In this document: piece after piece, positions 55,760 to 64,000 of the stretch | How positions within the stretch are numbered: position 1 is the first letter of the stretch | Layout of the letters: each line of letters starts with the position of its first letter | DNA from: Fragilaria radians | Lineage: Eukaryota; Bacillariophyta; Fragilariophyceae; Fragilariales; Fragilariaceae | NCBI GenBank assembly: GCA_900642245.1 | Contig: CAAAJI010000022.1 | Location: forward strand, 290,405-354,404 | DNA length: 64,000 nt | Reading direction: 5' to 3' | The notes under the pieces: generated by a model | What the model saw: the letters and a program-made list of their open reading frames with translations, nothing else | Told to the model about the DNA's origin: nothing | Databases searched by the model: none | Position numbers and translations under genes: made by a program

Positions 55760-56095
55760 GATAGAATGATAGGAGAGAGTTTGACATTTGAAGGTTTAGA
55801 GCAAATAATGCGTGAAGTTTTTAGGCAGCTAAATTGCAATCATACCAATTGGAATGAAACCAATCAAGTGAAGGATTGCCGACTCAGTTCGTTAAGATGT
55901 ATTACACCTGCGGTTCAACTGGACATCAAGTTCATGCAGTAGGAAATTGCATTCAACAAGAAGGGGTCCAGAAACATTAAATTTCTTGGTAATTGCAGGT
56001 GTAGTGTCATTTTGGCAAAGACTGTTGGGAAAAGGAGGAAACCAAGAGTAAGTAACCAGAAGGTTTAGACTGTGGGACCCTGATACAAAATTTGG
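55760..56095 (+). pseudogene. Copia-type gag zinc-knuckle relic
   Basis: Plus-strand fragments in shifting frames: ESLTFEGLEQIMREVFRQL, then YTCGSTGHQVHAVGNC, then HFGKDCWEKEETKS. The CxxCGxxGHxxxxxC and GHFGKDC patterns are retroviral-type zinc knuckles of gag. Its orientation is opposite to the RNase H pieces on either side, so it belongs to a different insertion. Confidence 0.6.
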
Positions 56096-56499
56096 CCATT
56101 TAACCAGCGATTTTGTATGGATTAGAAGAATGTTCGCTAAGGGCTTAATTCATGGATTATACAGATTTTTCTTTAATCTCATGAATGCGAAATACAATGA
56201 AATTTTCAAGGAGCATGTGGATTGATTGAATTGGACAATGGATCTCAAGCACCCAAAGAGACAGAGTCCAAATCCGAAACTAATGAGGTATTCAATACCA
56301 ATGGTGATGATCTACTTAAACACGTTCAGGAAAGAGGATCAGAATGTTAGAGAGCCTCTTCATACTTAAGTTATCATTAAAAATGTTTAATGCATTCTAT
56401 CGCTAAACTTAATTGTCTTCTCTTCACTTTTCTCACATAAGACAAATTAATTCACTGATCACTTTACAAATCCAAAGTAAACCTAATCCCTCTCCTTTA
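56096..56499. other. retroelement debris
   Basis: Continuation of degraded sequence after the gag relic, with a Lys/Glu-rich frame (KETESKSETNEV) that could be a gag tail. Not assignable. Confidence 0.35.
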
Positions 56500-57510
56500 A
56501 AGCTTGACTTTTGCCCAAGAAAGTATTTACATGTTCTGTATAAGTATTTTTACTCAGATTTTTGGTAAATATATCCACATCATTATCACCCAACTTGAAA
56601 AGATGATCTTGATAAACTCTGACATACCTTTGAGTTAAGTTCGTTAGGATAATACCAATACTACATTAGGTTACTAAGACTAAGAGATGTGTGGGTGTTC
56701 CGATACTGGAGATGTCCAAGCTATCCTTAGTACATAGTAAATAATACTAGAAACAATATTCTTATATTTACTCAACTAAATCTAGAATAACTTACATAGT
56801 TAACCGTTCTTTCGATATCTTCTACAAATTCAATTAAGAAATAGTCTTATTTGAATTTAGTGATGCTGACTATTGCTTATAAATGAAGAAAGATCAATTA
56901 ATCAGGACCCTTCATATCAATACGGTAGGAATAACTGCAGATTCCCAAGTAACAAAGGGGAATCTATCAAGGTTTACAATTCATGAATCTAAGTCGTGAG
57001 TCTAAGATCGCATAAGCCTAGATGCTAAGTGTTGAATCTAACACATAAGTTAAAGAGACTAGGCGGTCAATGGAAAGTTCACAAGAGATCTAATGTAAAC
57101 GTAACTTTATTAGATCATACATTACAATTTGTATAAAGTCTTAGAGCAGCTTAGATCAAACTGATCCACAATTTTTTCACAAGCAAAGGGATATCTTGCA
57201 TCAATATGTCTGATATAAATTCTAGAGCGCTATGAAGATTGCTCCCACATTATCCCACCAGGATTGAAAGTTTTGACTTCAATAAACATGAATCTTAACA
57301 GATAGAGGATGCAGCAAATTTCCTAAATTGCTTATGACATATCCACATACTCCGCTTCACTGTTTGCCAATATGTCTCCTTTCTGAGCCTTGGATCTCCA
57401 AAAAATTTGGACTTATAAGCAGCTACATGATGAAGCTAGTTACAATGACGCTTGATTCAGAATCTCCTGACCAACCACTGTCACAATGTGAGTCCAAGTC
57501 CCATTTTTCA
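56500..57510 (-). mobile_element. Copia RNase H split by an LTR-like insertion
   Basis: On the minus strand, 57510-57150 reads GDSESSVIVTSFIM, DNVGAIFIAL and RHIDARYPFACEKI-type RNase H sequence. The same domain resumes at about 56630-56505 with LFKLGDNDVDIFTKNLS and HVNTFLG, its C-terminal end. The 480 bp between are not pol but match the LTR-like repeat at 38.7 kb. The simplest reading is an LTR (solo or truncated element) inserted into an older Copia copy. Stops occur in both halves. Confidence 0.75.
56640..57125 (-). repeat. LTR-like repeat, reverse copy, nested in Copia pol
   Basis: The reverse complement of 56680-56905 matches 38683-38920 over about 230 bp (shared TATGTACTAA, CACACATCTCTTAGT and AGTAAATATA blocks). 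Its approximate outer limits are set by where RNase H coding resumes on each side. Target-site duplication was not resolved. Confidence 0.65.
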
Positions 57511-57809
57511 CTTTCATGCTTTGGTTGCAGCTTATACAGTACAATTTTGTGTCCAGAACATGTTTAATGCCTCTCTTTATCTCTTTGCATGCTGCAAGGC
57601 TCGCAGTGAGGCGCCGATTCTTTTTCTTATCAACTTTTGGACGAGTGCATGCATCTTCAAAACTCTAGATCAATCATATTGAAAGCAAAATCAGCTTCTT
57701 CTATTATCAACTCCTTAACCGAATCTTGCAATTCAATGATCCAGAGATTACTTCACGGGAATTTATCGAGTCAACCAACAATAAGAGAGGAATCAAAGGA
57801 ATCATGAGT

Positions 57810-57880
57810 GACACCGGATGACGTCAGGAAAATGATTAGAGAGTGGGCATGACGCTAACTGTGAATAACAAAGGCTGACT
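57810..57880. repeat. TGACGTCA-bearing repeat, copy 2
   Basis: GACACCGGATGACGTCAGGA, then an A/G-rich spacer, then GTGAATAACAAAGGCTGACT. Same block order as 55399-55470, same orientation, about 2.4 kb apart. Confidence 0.6.
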
Positions 57881-58536
57881 CAATACATCAACCAAACTAA
57901 ATGGGAACCAACTAGCAACTAATCTAAAATACTCATACTTTGACAAGCACAACATTTAATGATTTATCAGTAAATAAGTAAAGGACACACACAACTGCAA
58001 GCAGCAACAAAGTATAGGCAATAAATCAATAGACATTGATTCAGCAGCTCAAACGTTTTCTAGAATGGAAAACTAAATCTATTGGCTTTTGCTTAGAAAG
58101 AATCTCATGCTTTGGATGATGCCATAAAATTCTGGCCGCTTGTCAAAGTGAAGAATGATGAATAAAAATTTATTGCAAATAAGGTATTTTCTTTAGCTTT
58201 TTTGTCAGAGAATCTCTAGCTGAAATTTGATTCCGTTATCACTAGTCTCAAATCATGAATTGTTTCTGAATGAAAGGCACATAGATTTACCCGTGAACTT
58301 TCACGATTAGAATTGAAGTTATGAAGTATTTGGGTCTACTGACAACACGTCTAACCATCCATTGATTTCGCACTTTTATATCGAGAGAACTAGATAGATT
58401 ATTTTTTTGTATAGGGATGGTTGTAATTTATGATTTAAAACATTAGTTGCTGCAACTTTTGAGGAATTCCTTTAGCACCTTTCTTAGAAAACGTGAACTT
58501 ACCAACATCGCATCGAGCAAATATGTGTAAGCTCAT
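57881..58536. other. intergenic
   Basis: AT-rich, no gene recognised. The right end probably holds the 3' UTR of the methyltransferase gene. Confidence 0.5.
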
Positions 58537-59496
58537 TTATTTAGGATTTAAGATTCTTTCCCCTGTTTCAGGCGAACGGGCTCTAAGTATTAGCTCGTAA
58601 GTAGTCTCCCCAACGTTATCGTACTTTTTTTCAAAATTTGTCCATGCAACTTTTTTGTCAATTCGCTCATGGGGTCCTAGTTTGGCATCGTTACGGTATG
58701 GTGCTGCATAATTCTTGTTGAAGTCAGTAGGATGACAGTGTCGACTTTGCTGTTCGGCATTCCAGTATTCGTCGGCATATAATACAGAGAGTGCAAACTC
58801 ATGGAGGTACCCCTCCCAGTTTGACCTTAACGTGATATCTCCTCCCAATTTGAGAATAAGTGGGAATGAAGGGTGTGCATACCATCGCTGTTTGATTCGA
58901 GCTTTAGTGGGATAAGGATTAGGATAGAGGAGGTAGTGATGCGATATTTTCCATCCTTCTTCTACGCAGCACCTCCAAAAGTCAGCCAATTCAGCCCGAA
59001 CAAATACAACATTCGAGGAAGCTACAGAATGATATGGACGGCGACTTTCCTGTGTTGGCTTCATTGCTGTTGGAGAATTTTTGAGCGAATTTTCTCGCAA
59101 CGCGTCTGCCTTGGATAGGCGCACGAAGGATCGATCGATTCCAACCACTTGCTTGTCTGGATGCTGAATTCCTAGTAATCGTGTGGATCGTCCAGTTCCA
59201 CACCCACTATCCAATACGATTTCCTTAGAATCGTCAATATATTGCCGTATTTCATTGAATGCAGCAAGAGTGTGCGATGCAATGGGCTTCCTATCTAAAA
59301 AAGTATCGATTGAGTTACAGTTTCTGCTCACAATATCATTCAGTAGCCATGATTTTGTTGGAGGGCATATACTATCGTTTATTGTGTACCTTGTATCCCA
59401 AAGTCTAGAGGAATTTCTCCTTAGTCGCCGTGCTGAAAAATGAAGAGCAATCACTTGATAGGAGCAAAAAACAACTATAACAAAGTTGAATTTCAT
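58537..59496 (-). CDS. TrmB-like SAM methyltransferase with organelle-type leader
   Basis: 319 residues from ATG 59496; in-frame ATG 59532 is an alternative. The chosen start opens a hydrophobic signal (MKFNFVIVVFCSYQVIALHF) followed by an Arg/Ser-rich stretch, as in complex-plastid preproteins. SAM-binding motif VLDSGCGTGRST is at 94-105 and GIDRS at 119-123. AELADFWRCC (168-177), YLLYPNPYPTKARIKQRW (188-205), HPSFPLIL and LRSNWEGYLHEF follow the order of tRNA (guanine-N7)-methyltransferase TrmB. The catalytic DPW of TrmB is replaced by NPY, so it may be a divergent subfamily with another substrate. Function as a tRNA modifier is inferred from the fold only. Confidence 0.75.
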   Translation of the reverse strand: MKFNFVIVVFCSYQVIALHFSARRLRRNSSRLWDTRYTINDSICPPTKSWLLNDIVSRNCNSIDTFLDRKPIASHTLAAFNEIRQYIDDSKEIVLDSGCGTGRSTRLLGIQHPDKQVVGIDRSFVRLSKADALRENSLKNSPTAMKPTQESRRPYHSVASSNVVFVRAELADFWRCCVEEGWKISHHYLLYPNPYPTKARIKQRWYAHPSFPLILKLGGDITLRSNWEGYLHEFALSVLYADEYWNAEQQSRHCHPTDFNKNYAAPYRNDAKLGPHERIDKKVAWTNFEKKYDNVGETTYELILRARSPETGERILNPK

Positions 59497-60908
59497 TTCG
59501 GAGCGATTTGGCAAGCAAGCACTCGATCTCATGGCTTCCAAATGTACCCCTTATCCTTATTATATACTGGAAATTTGTGACTTTGTGTGTCCAGAAGTTG
59601 CTGCAAAAATGCTTTCTCCTTAGAAATTAACCTCAAATTGAATTCAAATAAATGTCAAATATGCGTATCAAAAGTGGTACCAAGCGAATTCTGCACATGT
59701 TTTCTTTGTTGATTGACTCATTTATCAACTCGGTCCATTCTGAACTGTCTATTTGCTTTTTGAGCATTATTGTGTTTCATTGCTGACAGAGAGTGTCTAC
59801 AATTTCATGAAATGAAAAAAACCATTGGATCGGCCTAGTGATTTGATCACATCCTTCACTACCATATACACTTGCTTGACAAGTGCCTTTGCTGGATGTG
59901 ATGAGGTGTTTTAGTAGCAATAAAAATCATGTCCTTAAATATTTTCCACTGAGTGATAGACTTAAGTTATCCTTTTGTCCTGGCCCTTATTGGTTGCTTG
60001 TTTCTTGAAGATTAAAGCAGTGAACATTGGCAGTTTGACTTTTTGTGCTTTCAACTCTGAAGGAAGCAGCAATATTTCCACAAAATCTAGATTGTCAAAT
60101 TTGAACAGTGTGACAGTTATTTATTTCTTGGAAGGTAACCTAATTTAACCCCTTTCTTGAAGGGAGAAAAGTTAGATTATTCGGAGTCTGATGAATTTAT
60201 TGCATTCACATTATGTTTCTTGACATCTACCATGGCTGCAATTGGATAATCAGAAAGTGGTGTTGTTTGTTGCATATTTCCATTTTTAAAGAGCTCTCTT
60301 GCTACAATTTCATAATGATTACGATTGAGCTTGTAAGAAAAAAATACATTTGGCTGTTCCCATGATGGGCATTTAACATTTAAAGATGGGGTTGCTTATC
60401 AAAGCACAATAGAGTATTGAGATTCTTTTGATGCAAGTACTTTCTCTAGAATGATTTGGTTATTTCATGTCAACCATTTTGCATTAGTCCAGTACCGCTG
60501 TCAGAAATTTGAAAAAGATGCTTCACATCCTGACACATTGCTACAATTGCCTAATTACATGTTACAGAATTTCCAACTTTTTCCTCAGTTAGTTGCAGCT
60601 TTCAATCTTCAATAAGCAACCTGACTATATGTTGAGTTTAGATTTCAAAAGAATATGAAATCATTTTGTTGGTTGCTCTTGAGCTGCTGATCAACCAACC
60701 TTTATGCATTTGCATCTATGCTCAAATCAAAATTAATAGATTTAAATTTGTGTTGATGTCAATACCCTAACCTCTAACTTAAAAATTGAACAACTTTTCT
60801 TTGGTTTTCGAGGGATTAAGGTTAATTTCGAGTGAACTTCGATCGACAAGATATTTAAGGTTTAGAGTATTGTGACCACCTTGATACACTGAAATGAACA
60901 TGGAAGGT
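59497..60908. other. intergenic
   Basis: No gene recognised in 1.4 kb of AT-rich DNA. Stretches around 60.2-60.6 kb have coding-like runs but contain stops and no motif. Confidence 0.5.
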
Positions 60909-61341
60909 TCATGCGCTAGGCTGTACAAAAGGGTTGGCAATTTCCTCCATTCCGTCTTCTGGGGATACTAGTGCCACCTGAGTTCCTCGGACAACAACGA
61001 GACCTAATCGACGAGACTTTTCCGTCACTCTTTCTGAGTCTTCGGGATCTGAGATCAGGAGAAAATCAATCAAAATTGGATTAGAAGGAGAGTTAAGCTT
61101 TCTCAGGAGATAAGTGAACAAATTGGAAAAGTCCTACACTTCGATAACAACTCATACCTCGCAAAAATTCATCACATTCGTCAAGCACAAGATTTACTAA
61201 TTCATCATAACCCTTCAGAATCCCCTTCATTTCTCGACCCCCCACACATTTGACTCGAACCGTTGTATCCATGAGTTTTTGAAGCTCCAGAATACTCTCC
61301 TTCTTCGGCGGCCCTGATCCTTTTTTTGTATTTTCGCTCAT
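60909..61341 (-). CDS. LSM7, Sm-like RNA-binding protein
   Basis: Exons 61341-61158 and 61048-60909, with a 109-bp intron (GTATGA donor). The join restores EFLRD PEDSE and gives 107 residues, the usual LSM7 size. Sm1 motif: KKESILELQKLMDTTVRVK, GGREMKGILKGYDELVNLVLD. Sm2: RRLGLVVVRGTQVALVSPEDGME, ending IANPF. LSM7 is part of the LSM1-7 ring (mRNA decay, cytoplasm) and the LSM2-8 ring (U6 snRNA, nucleus). Divergent from the chorismate mutase gene, with 277 bp between the two start codons. Confidence 0.95.
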
Positions 61342-61618
61342 GACCTTTGAATTCACTTAGTTCCTTTCCACACTCTTGTCGCATTACTGTCCGCTTTTCG
61401 AAGTTCAAGTACTCGTTTTATTGGTGTATTCCATTTCGAGGTATTGTTAATGAGCATTGGTACTTGATCACGGAGCACTCGTTTACCGCGTAAACCACTA
61501 TTTGATCGACGCACAGACGCGCGACGTATTTATCTGATGGATTTGAATTTACAGTGCAATATGGAAGAAGTATTGGTAACGTTTCATGCCACCGCTTTGC
61601 AGGTGATATTTGCTTAGA
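61342..61618. promoter_or_regulatory. shared divergent promoter region of LSM7 and chorismate mutase
   Basis: 277 bp separate the start codons of two oppositely oriented genes, so both promoters and 5' UTRs must lie here. No consensus element is clear enough to call. Confidence 0.55.
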
Positions 61619-62823
61619 ATGACTTATTGTCGCCAAGCTTGGGTTCCTCGATGGCGTGCTATATTTGTAGTAGCCAATATTCTTTCCATATGTACAGCAT
61701 TTGCATCATGGGGACCTCCAAAACCAAATTCAAGTGTTCTCCCAATGAATTTGCAAAAGGACGATGAGTGTGTAAAAACCTCAGAAATTTTAAGTCTCGA
61801 GTCTATTCGATCAACTCTCATTCGTCAAGAAGAGACCATCATATTTGCCCTGATTGAAAGAGCACAATTTCGTAGGAACGAAATTGTGTATAAGAAAGGA
61901 GGATTTGGAGATCTGGGTTGTCCCTTGGGAAGTAAAGAAGGTGACGAAGTCCTCAGTTTCCTTGAATATATGCTCATGGGTACTGTAAGTTTAAAATATT
62001 CACGCTTGCGACTACTCGCACTCTTCTCGATGCCTTACTTATTGAAAGCTACTAACATAAATTCTTTTAGGAAGCTTTACACTGCGGTATGAGACGCTAC
62101 ACTTCACCAGAAGAAGCTCCATTTTTCCCACACCGATTACCTGATGGGCCTGTCAAGAATCTCCCCAAACTAGATTATCCCGAAATCCTTGCTCCAGATG
62201 CGTCACACGTTAACTTTAACCAGATTTTGCTTCAAAAATACATTGATACTATTGTACCGTCTCTTACTACTTCTGGAGATGACGAACAGCATGGATCCTG
62301 TACACTTTGCGATATCGCTGCGTTACAGGCACTATCTCGAAGGGTTCACTACGGGAAGTTTGTTGCGGAATCCAAATATCGAGCAGACCCTGAAGGATAT
62401 CAACGTCTGGTAGATGCCAACGATGCTGATGGCGTCATGGCGCTCCTGACCAATGCACCTGTTGAACAGATGGTCATTCGAAGAGCAGGCTTAAAGGCTG
62501 CAACCTATGGGCGTGATCCATTACTGAGTGCCTCGTTGCAAATGGAAGAGGTGACGGATGTGAATACAGCTATTGTAGCAGCTGCTGCCGCATCCGCTGT
62601 TGTGGCTGCCGTGGAGGCTATGGATGGAAGAAAGCAACACGGAAAGGTAGACCCAGCCGTTATTGAAGCTATTTATCGGGATATTATCATCCCTATTACA
62701 AAAGATATCGAAGTTGCCTATCTATTCCGTCGATGTGGAAAGGAACCACCATGTCAGTTTAGTCCAGATCGTAAGTTTACCGGAGTGGAGCTTGGGCCAA
62801 CTCCTGTGGGAGCGCAAAACTAA
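61619..62823 (+). CDS. chorismate mutase, eukaryotic AroQ type, plastid-targeted
   Basis: Exons 61619-61984 and 62071-62823; the 86-bp intron has a GTAAGT donor, a TACTAAC branch-like box and a TTTTAG acceptor. The product is 372 residues. The leader (MTYCRQAWVPRWRAIFVVANILSICTAFASW) has a signal peptide and a TA|FAS cleavage motif, so a plastid site is likely, as for the shikimate pathway generally. The mature part starts LSLESIRSTLIRQEETIIFALIER and contains the family block MRRYTSPEEAPFFP, then LCDIAALQALSRRVHYGKFVAE. It converts chorismate to prephenate, the first committed step to Phe and Tyr. Yeast-type enzymes are allosterically controlled by Trp and Tyr; the length fits a regulated form. 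Confidence 0.95.
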
Positions 62824-64000
62824 CAATCACTCTCGTATGGACAATGTTATTTAAGACCGCAGCTTCAAGACAAAATCTGCGCTACAGTCTTAAGTATTGG
62901 GAAGATTTTTTTTCATGTCATCATCAATCACATGTCGGCAAATCAAGTAGAGTTATTTACATGACAGAGTAATCTAATATTGGATTGCGCAACTTCACAG
63001 ATCACTTGTATGATACATATGACTATTCTCAATAATATAATTATATTCCAAGCAATAGCATGAAATTGTTTGTTTGGTTTAATTGTGAAATCAGGTGTTA
63101 TTCCTGCAAATTTAATCCTGATTGTGTAAAGATCACACGACTCATTTGCAGCATCTAGACTACTTCTCATACTTTGAATGAAAGCGTCAAAAGTATCAAG
63201 CTGTTGTCTTCAAAGTTTGCTGTCAAAGAACCAAGCTGTTAAAATCAAGTTAAGTTGTTGCCGTCAAAGTGTGTTGTCAAGTCATCGAGTCAAGGTGTTG
63301 TCTTCAACGTGTGCTGTCAAAGCGTCAAATAACTAATGTTATATTAAGTCATTACTGTCCAAGTATCAATTCAAGTTGATTTTTTCAAAGTGTCAAGTAG
63401 AGCTGTTGCCATCAACCCACAAGTAGCCATAGTCAAAGTCAAATTTTGTTACGTTGTTGCCATCATTCTGTGTTCTCTGATATTTTTTAAACAAAGTTAA
63501 CTTACCTTAAAGCTATTTTTTTGTACAACAGGAATTGCAACCAAAAAGAAAATCCCGTTAACAATTCCAAAAAGAAAGACTGAGTAAGAAGAAATATTAG
63601 CTCGAGGTGGCTTGAAAATTTAGGAGCAAGACTGATAATTAGTACTTGCTTTGCTCTGCAGATTTCATTGTTAAATGTAAGATCATAATGAAACAATTCA
63701 TTTTGTTAAAGAATACAGTAGCTTTCAATCGGTTACAAATGTGCATCAACTATCAAATGGATTTCGTTCGAATAATACTTGTAAACGTAGAACATTCCTG
63801 GCACAAAATTCATAATATGATAAATTGCATACTTTCTGACCCTTTACCTCAACAAAGCATTGGTGTCTTCAAGTATGTGCATACAAAGAAATGACCATCT
63901 TATTAATTTCACGTTAGATAATGCAAAATTAAGTTGGGTTAGGCAATATTTTCTCTTGCGTTAACGTAATTCTGTCCTTTTTTCTTTCAATGTTTCAATT
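62824..64000. other. intergenic with minisatellite, window end
   Basis: After the chorismate mutase stop no gene is recognised. The stretch 63.2-63.46 kb holds a minisatellite, listed separately. The frame at 63646-63894 (+) has no domain. Confidence 0.5.
63183..63460. repeat. degenerate minisatellite, ~27-bp unit
   Basis: Clear copies at 63196-63222, 63250-63276 and 63290-63316 follow TCAAGxTGTTGYCxTCAA, then a xxTGYTG tail. Weaker copies continue to about 63460 (for example GAGCTGTTGCCATCAA near 63400 and GTTGTTGCCATCA near 63442). Spacing is irregular, with partial units between. Confidence 0.75.

Noticed and set aside
1..64000. tRNA, rRNA, CRISPR arrays, bacterial-type operons
   Set aside because: I looked for T-loop GGTTCRANYCC motifs, regular spacer arrays and ribosome-binding-site-led operons and found none that hold up; the window is eukaryotic nuclear DNA.

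Overview
The window reads as nuclear DNA of a diatom, or a close photosynthetic stramenopile. Five lines of evidence support this. (1) Genes are single-copy and eukaryotic, with none to three short introns (about 60-157 bp, GT/GC-rich donor and AG acceptor). (2) Several plastid-type proteins start with a signal peptide followed by a Phe-led cleavage motif (GAAFAR, CTAFAS, VHGFVS), the bipartite leader used by red-algal secondary plastids. (3) There is a violaxanthin de-epoxidase-related protein. (4) A secreted protein ends in PTxxPT repeats. (5) A one-domain voltage-gated cation channel of the EukCat type is present. The DNA between genes is AT-rich and full of decayed Ty1/Copia, PIF/Harbinger and hAT-like elements. 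Species cannot be named from the sequence alone.

Layout. 1.5-4.6 kb (-): four-exon ABHD16-like lipase. 6.3 kb: hAT-like relic. 7.0-8.0 kb (-): one-domain ion channel. 9.0-9.6 kb (+): small acidic Pro/Ser protein. 9.6-14.6 kb: gene-poor DNA with old duplications. 14.6-17.8 kb (+): large disordered protein with a Cys-rich C-terminus, convergent at 9 bp with a type I membrane protein (17.8-18.4 kb, -). 20.5-21.2 kb (+): VPS29. 22.0-22.5 kb (-): SDHAF2-like protein behind two CRE-type sites. 22.9-32.5 kb: transposon graveyard (hAT, a nearly full-length but dead Copia, a reversed Copia RNase H, a Harbinger). 33.1-35.5 kb (-): three-exon secreted PT-repeat protein. 38.7 kb: LTR-like repeat. 39.4-41.5 kb (+): APC5, whose stop codon touches the stop of a convergent wax-synthase-type MBOAT (41.5-42.8 kb, -). 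43.3-45.3 kb: second Harbinger. 45.6-47.2 kb (+): violaxanthin de-epoxidase-related protein. 47.2-49.8 kb: repeats and Copia relic. 49.8-50.6 kb: divergent pair of small hypothetical genes. 52.8-54.0 kb (-): SOUL heme-binding protein with Copia debris at its 5' side. 54.2-58.0 kb: nested Copia remains. 58.5-59.5 kb (-): TrmB-like methyltransferase. 60.9-61.3 kb (-): LSM7, divergent from plastid-type chorismate mutase (61.6-62.8 kb, +). 63.2-63.5 kb: minisatellite.

The genes do not form a pathway or operon. They are ordinary housekeeping genes (retromer, APC/C, LSM ring, shikimate branch, plastid functions) placed between transposon-rich stretches. I found no clear new multi-gene system. The most interesting points are the shortened pore motif of the cation channel, the altered catalytic motif of the TrmB-like protein, two tightly convergent gene pairs, two plastid genes whose leaders lie in another frame from the body, and several unclassified repeat families.
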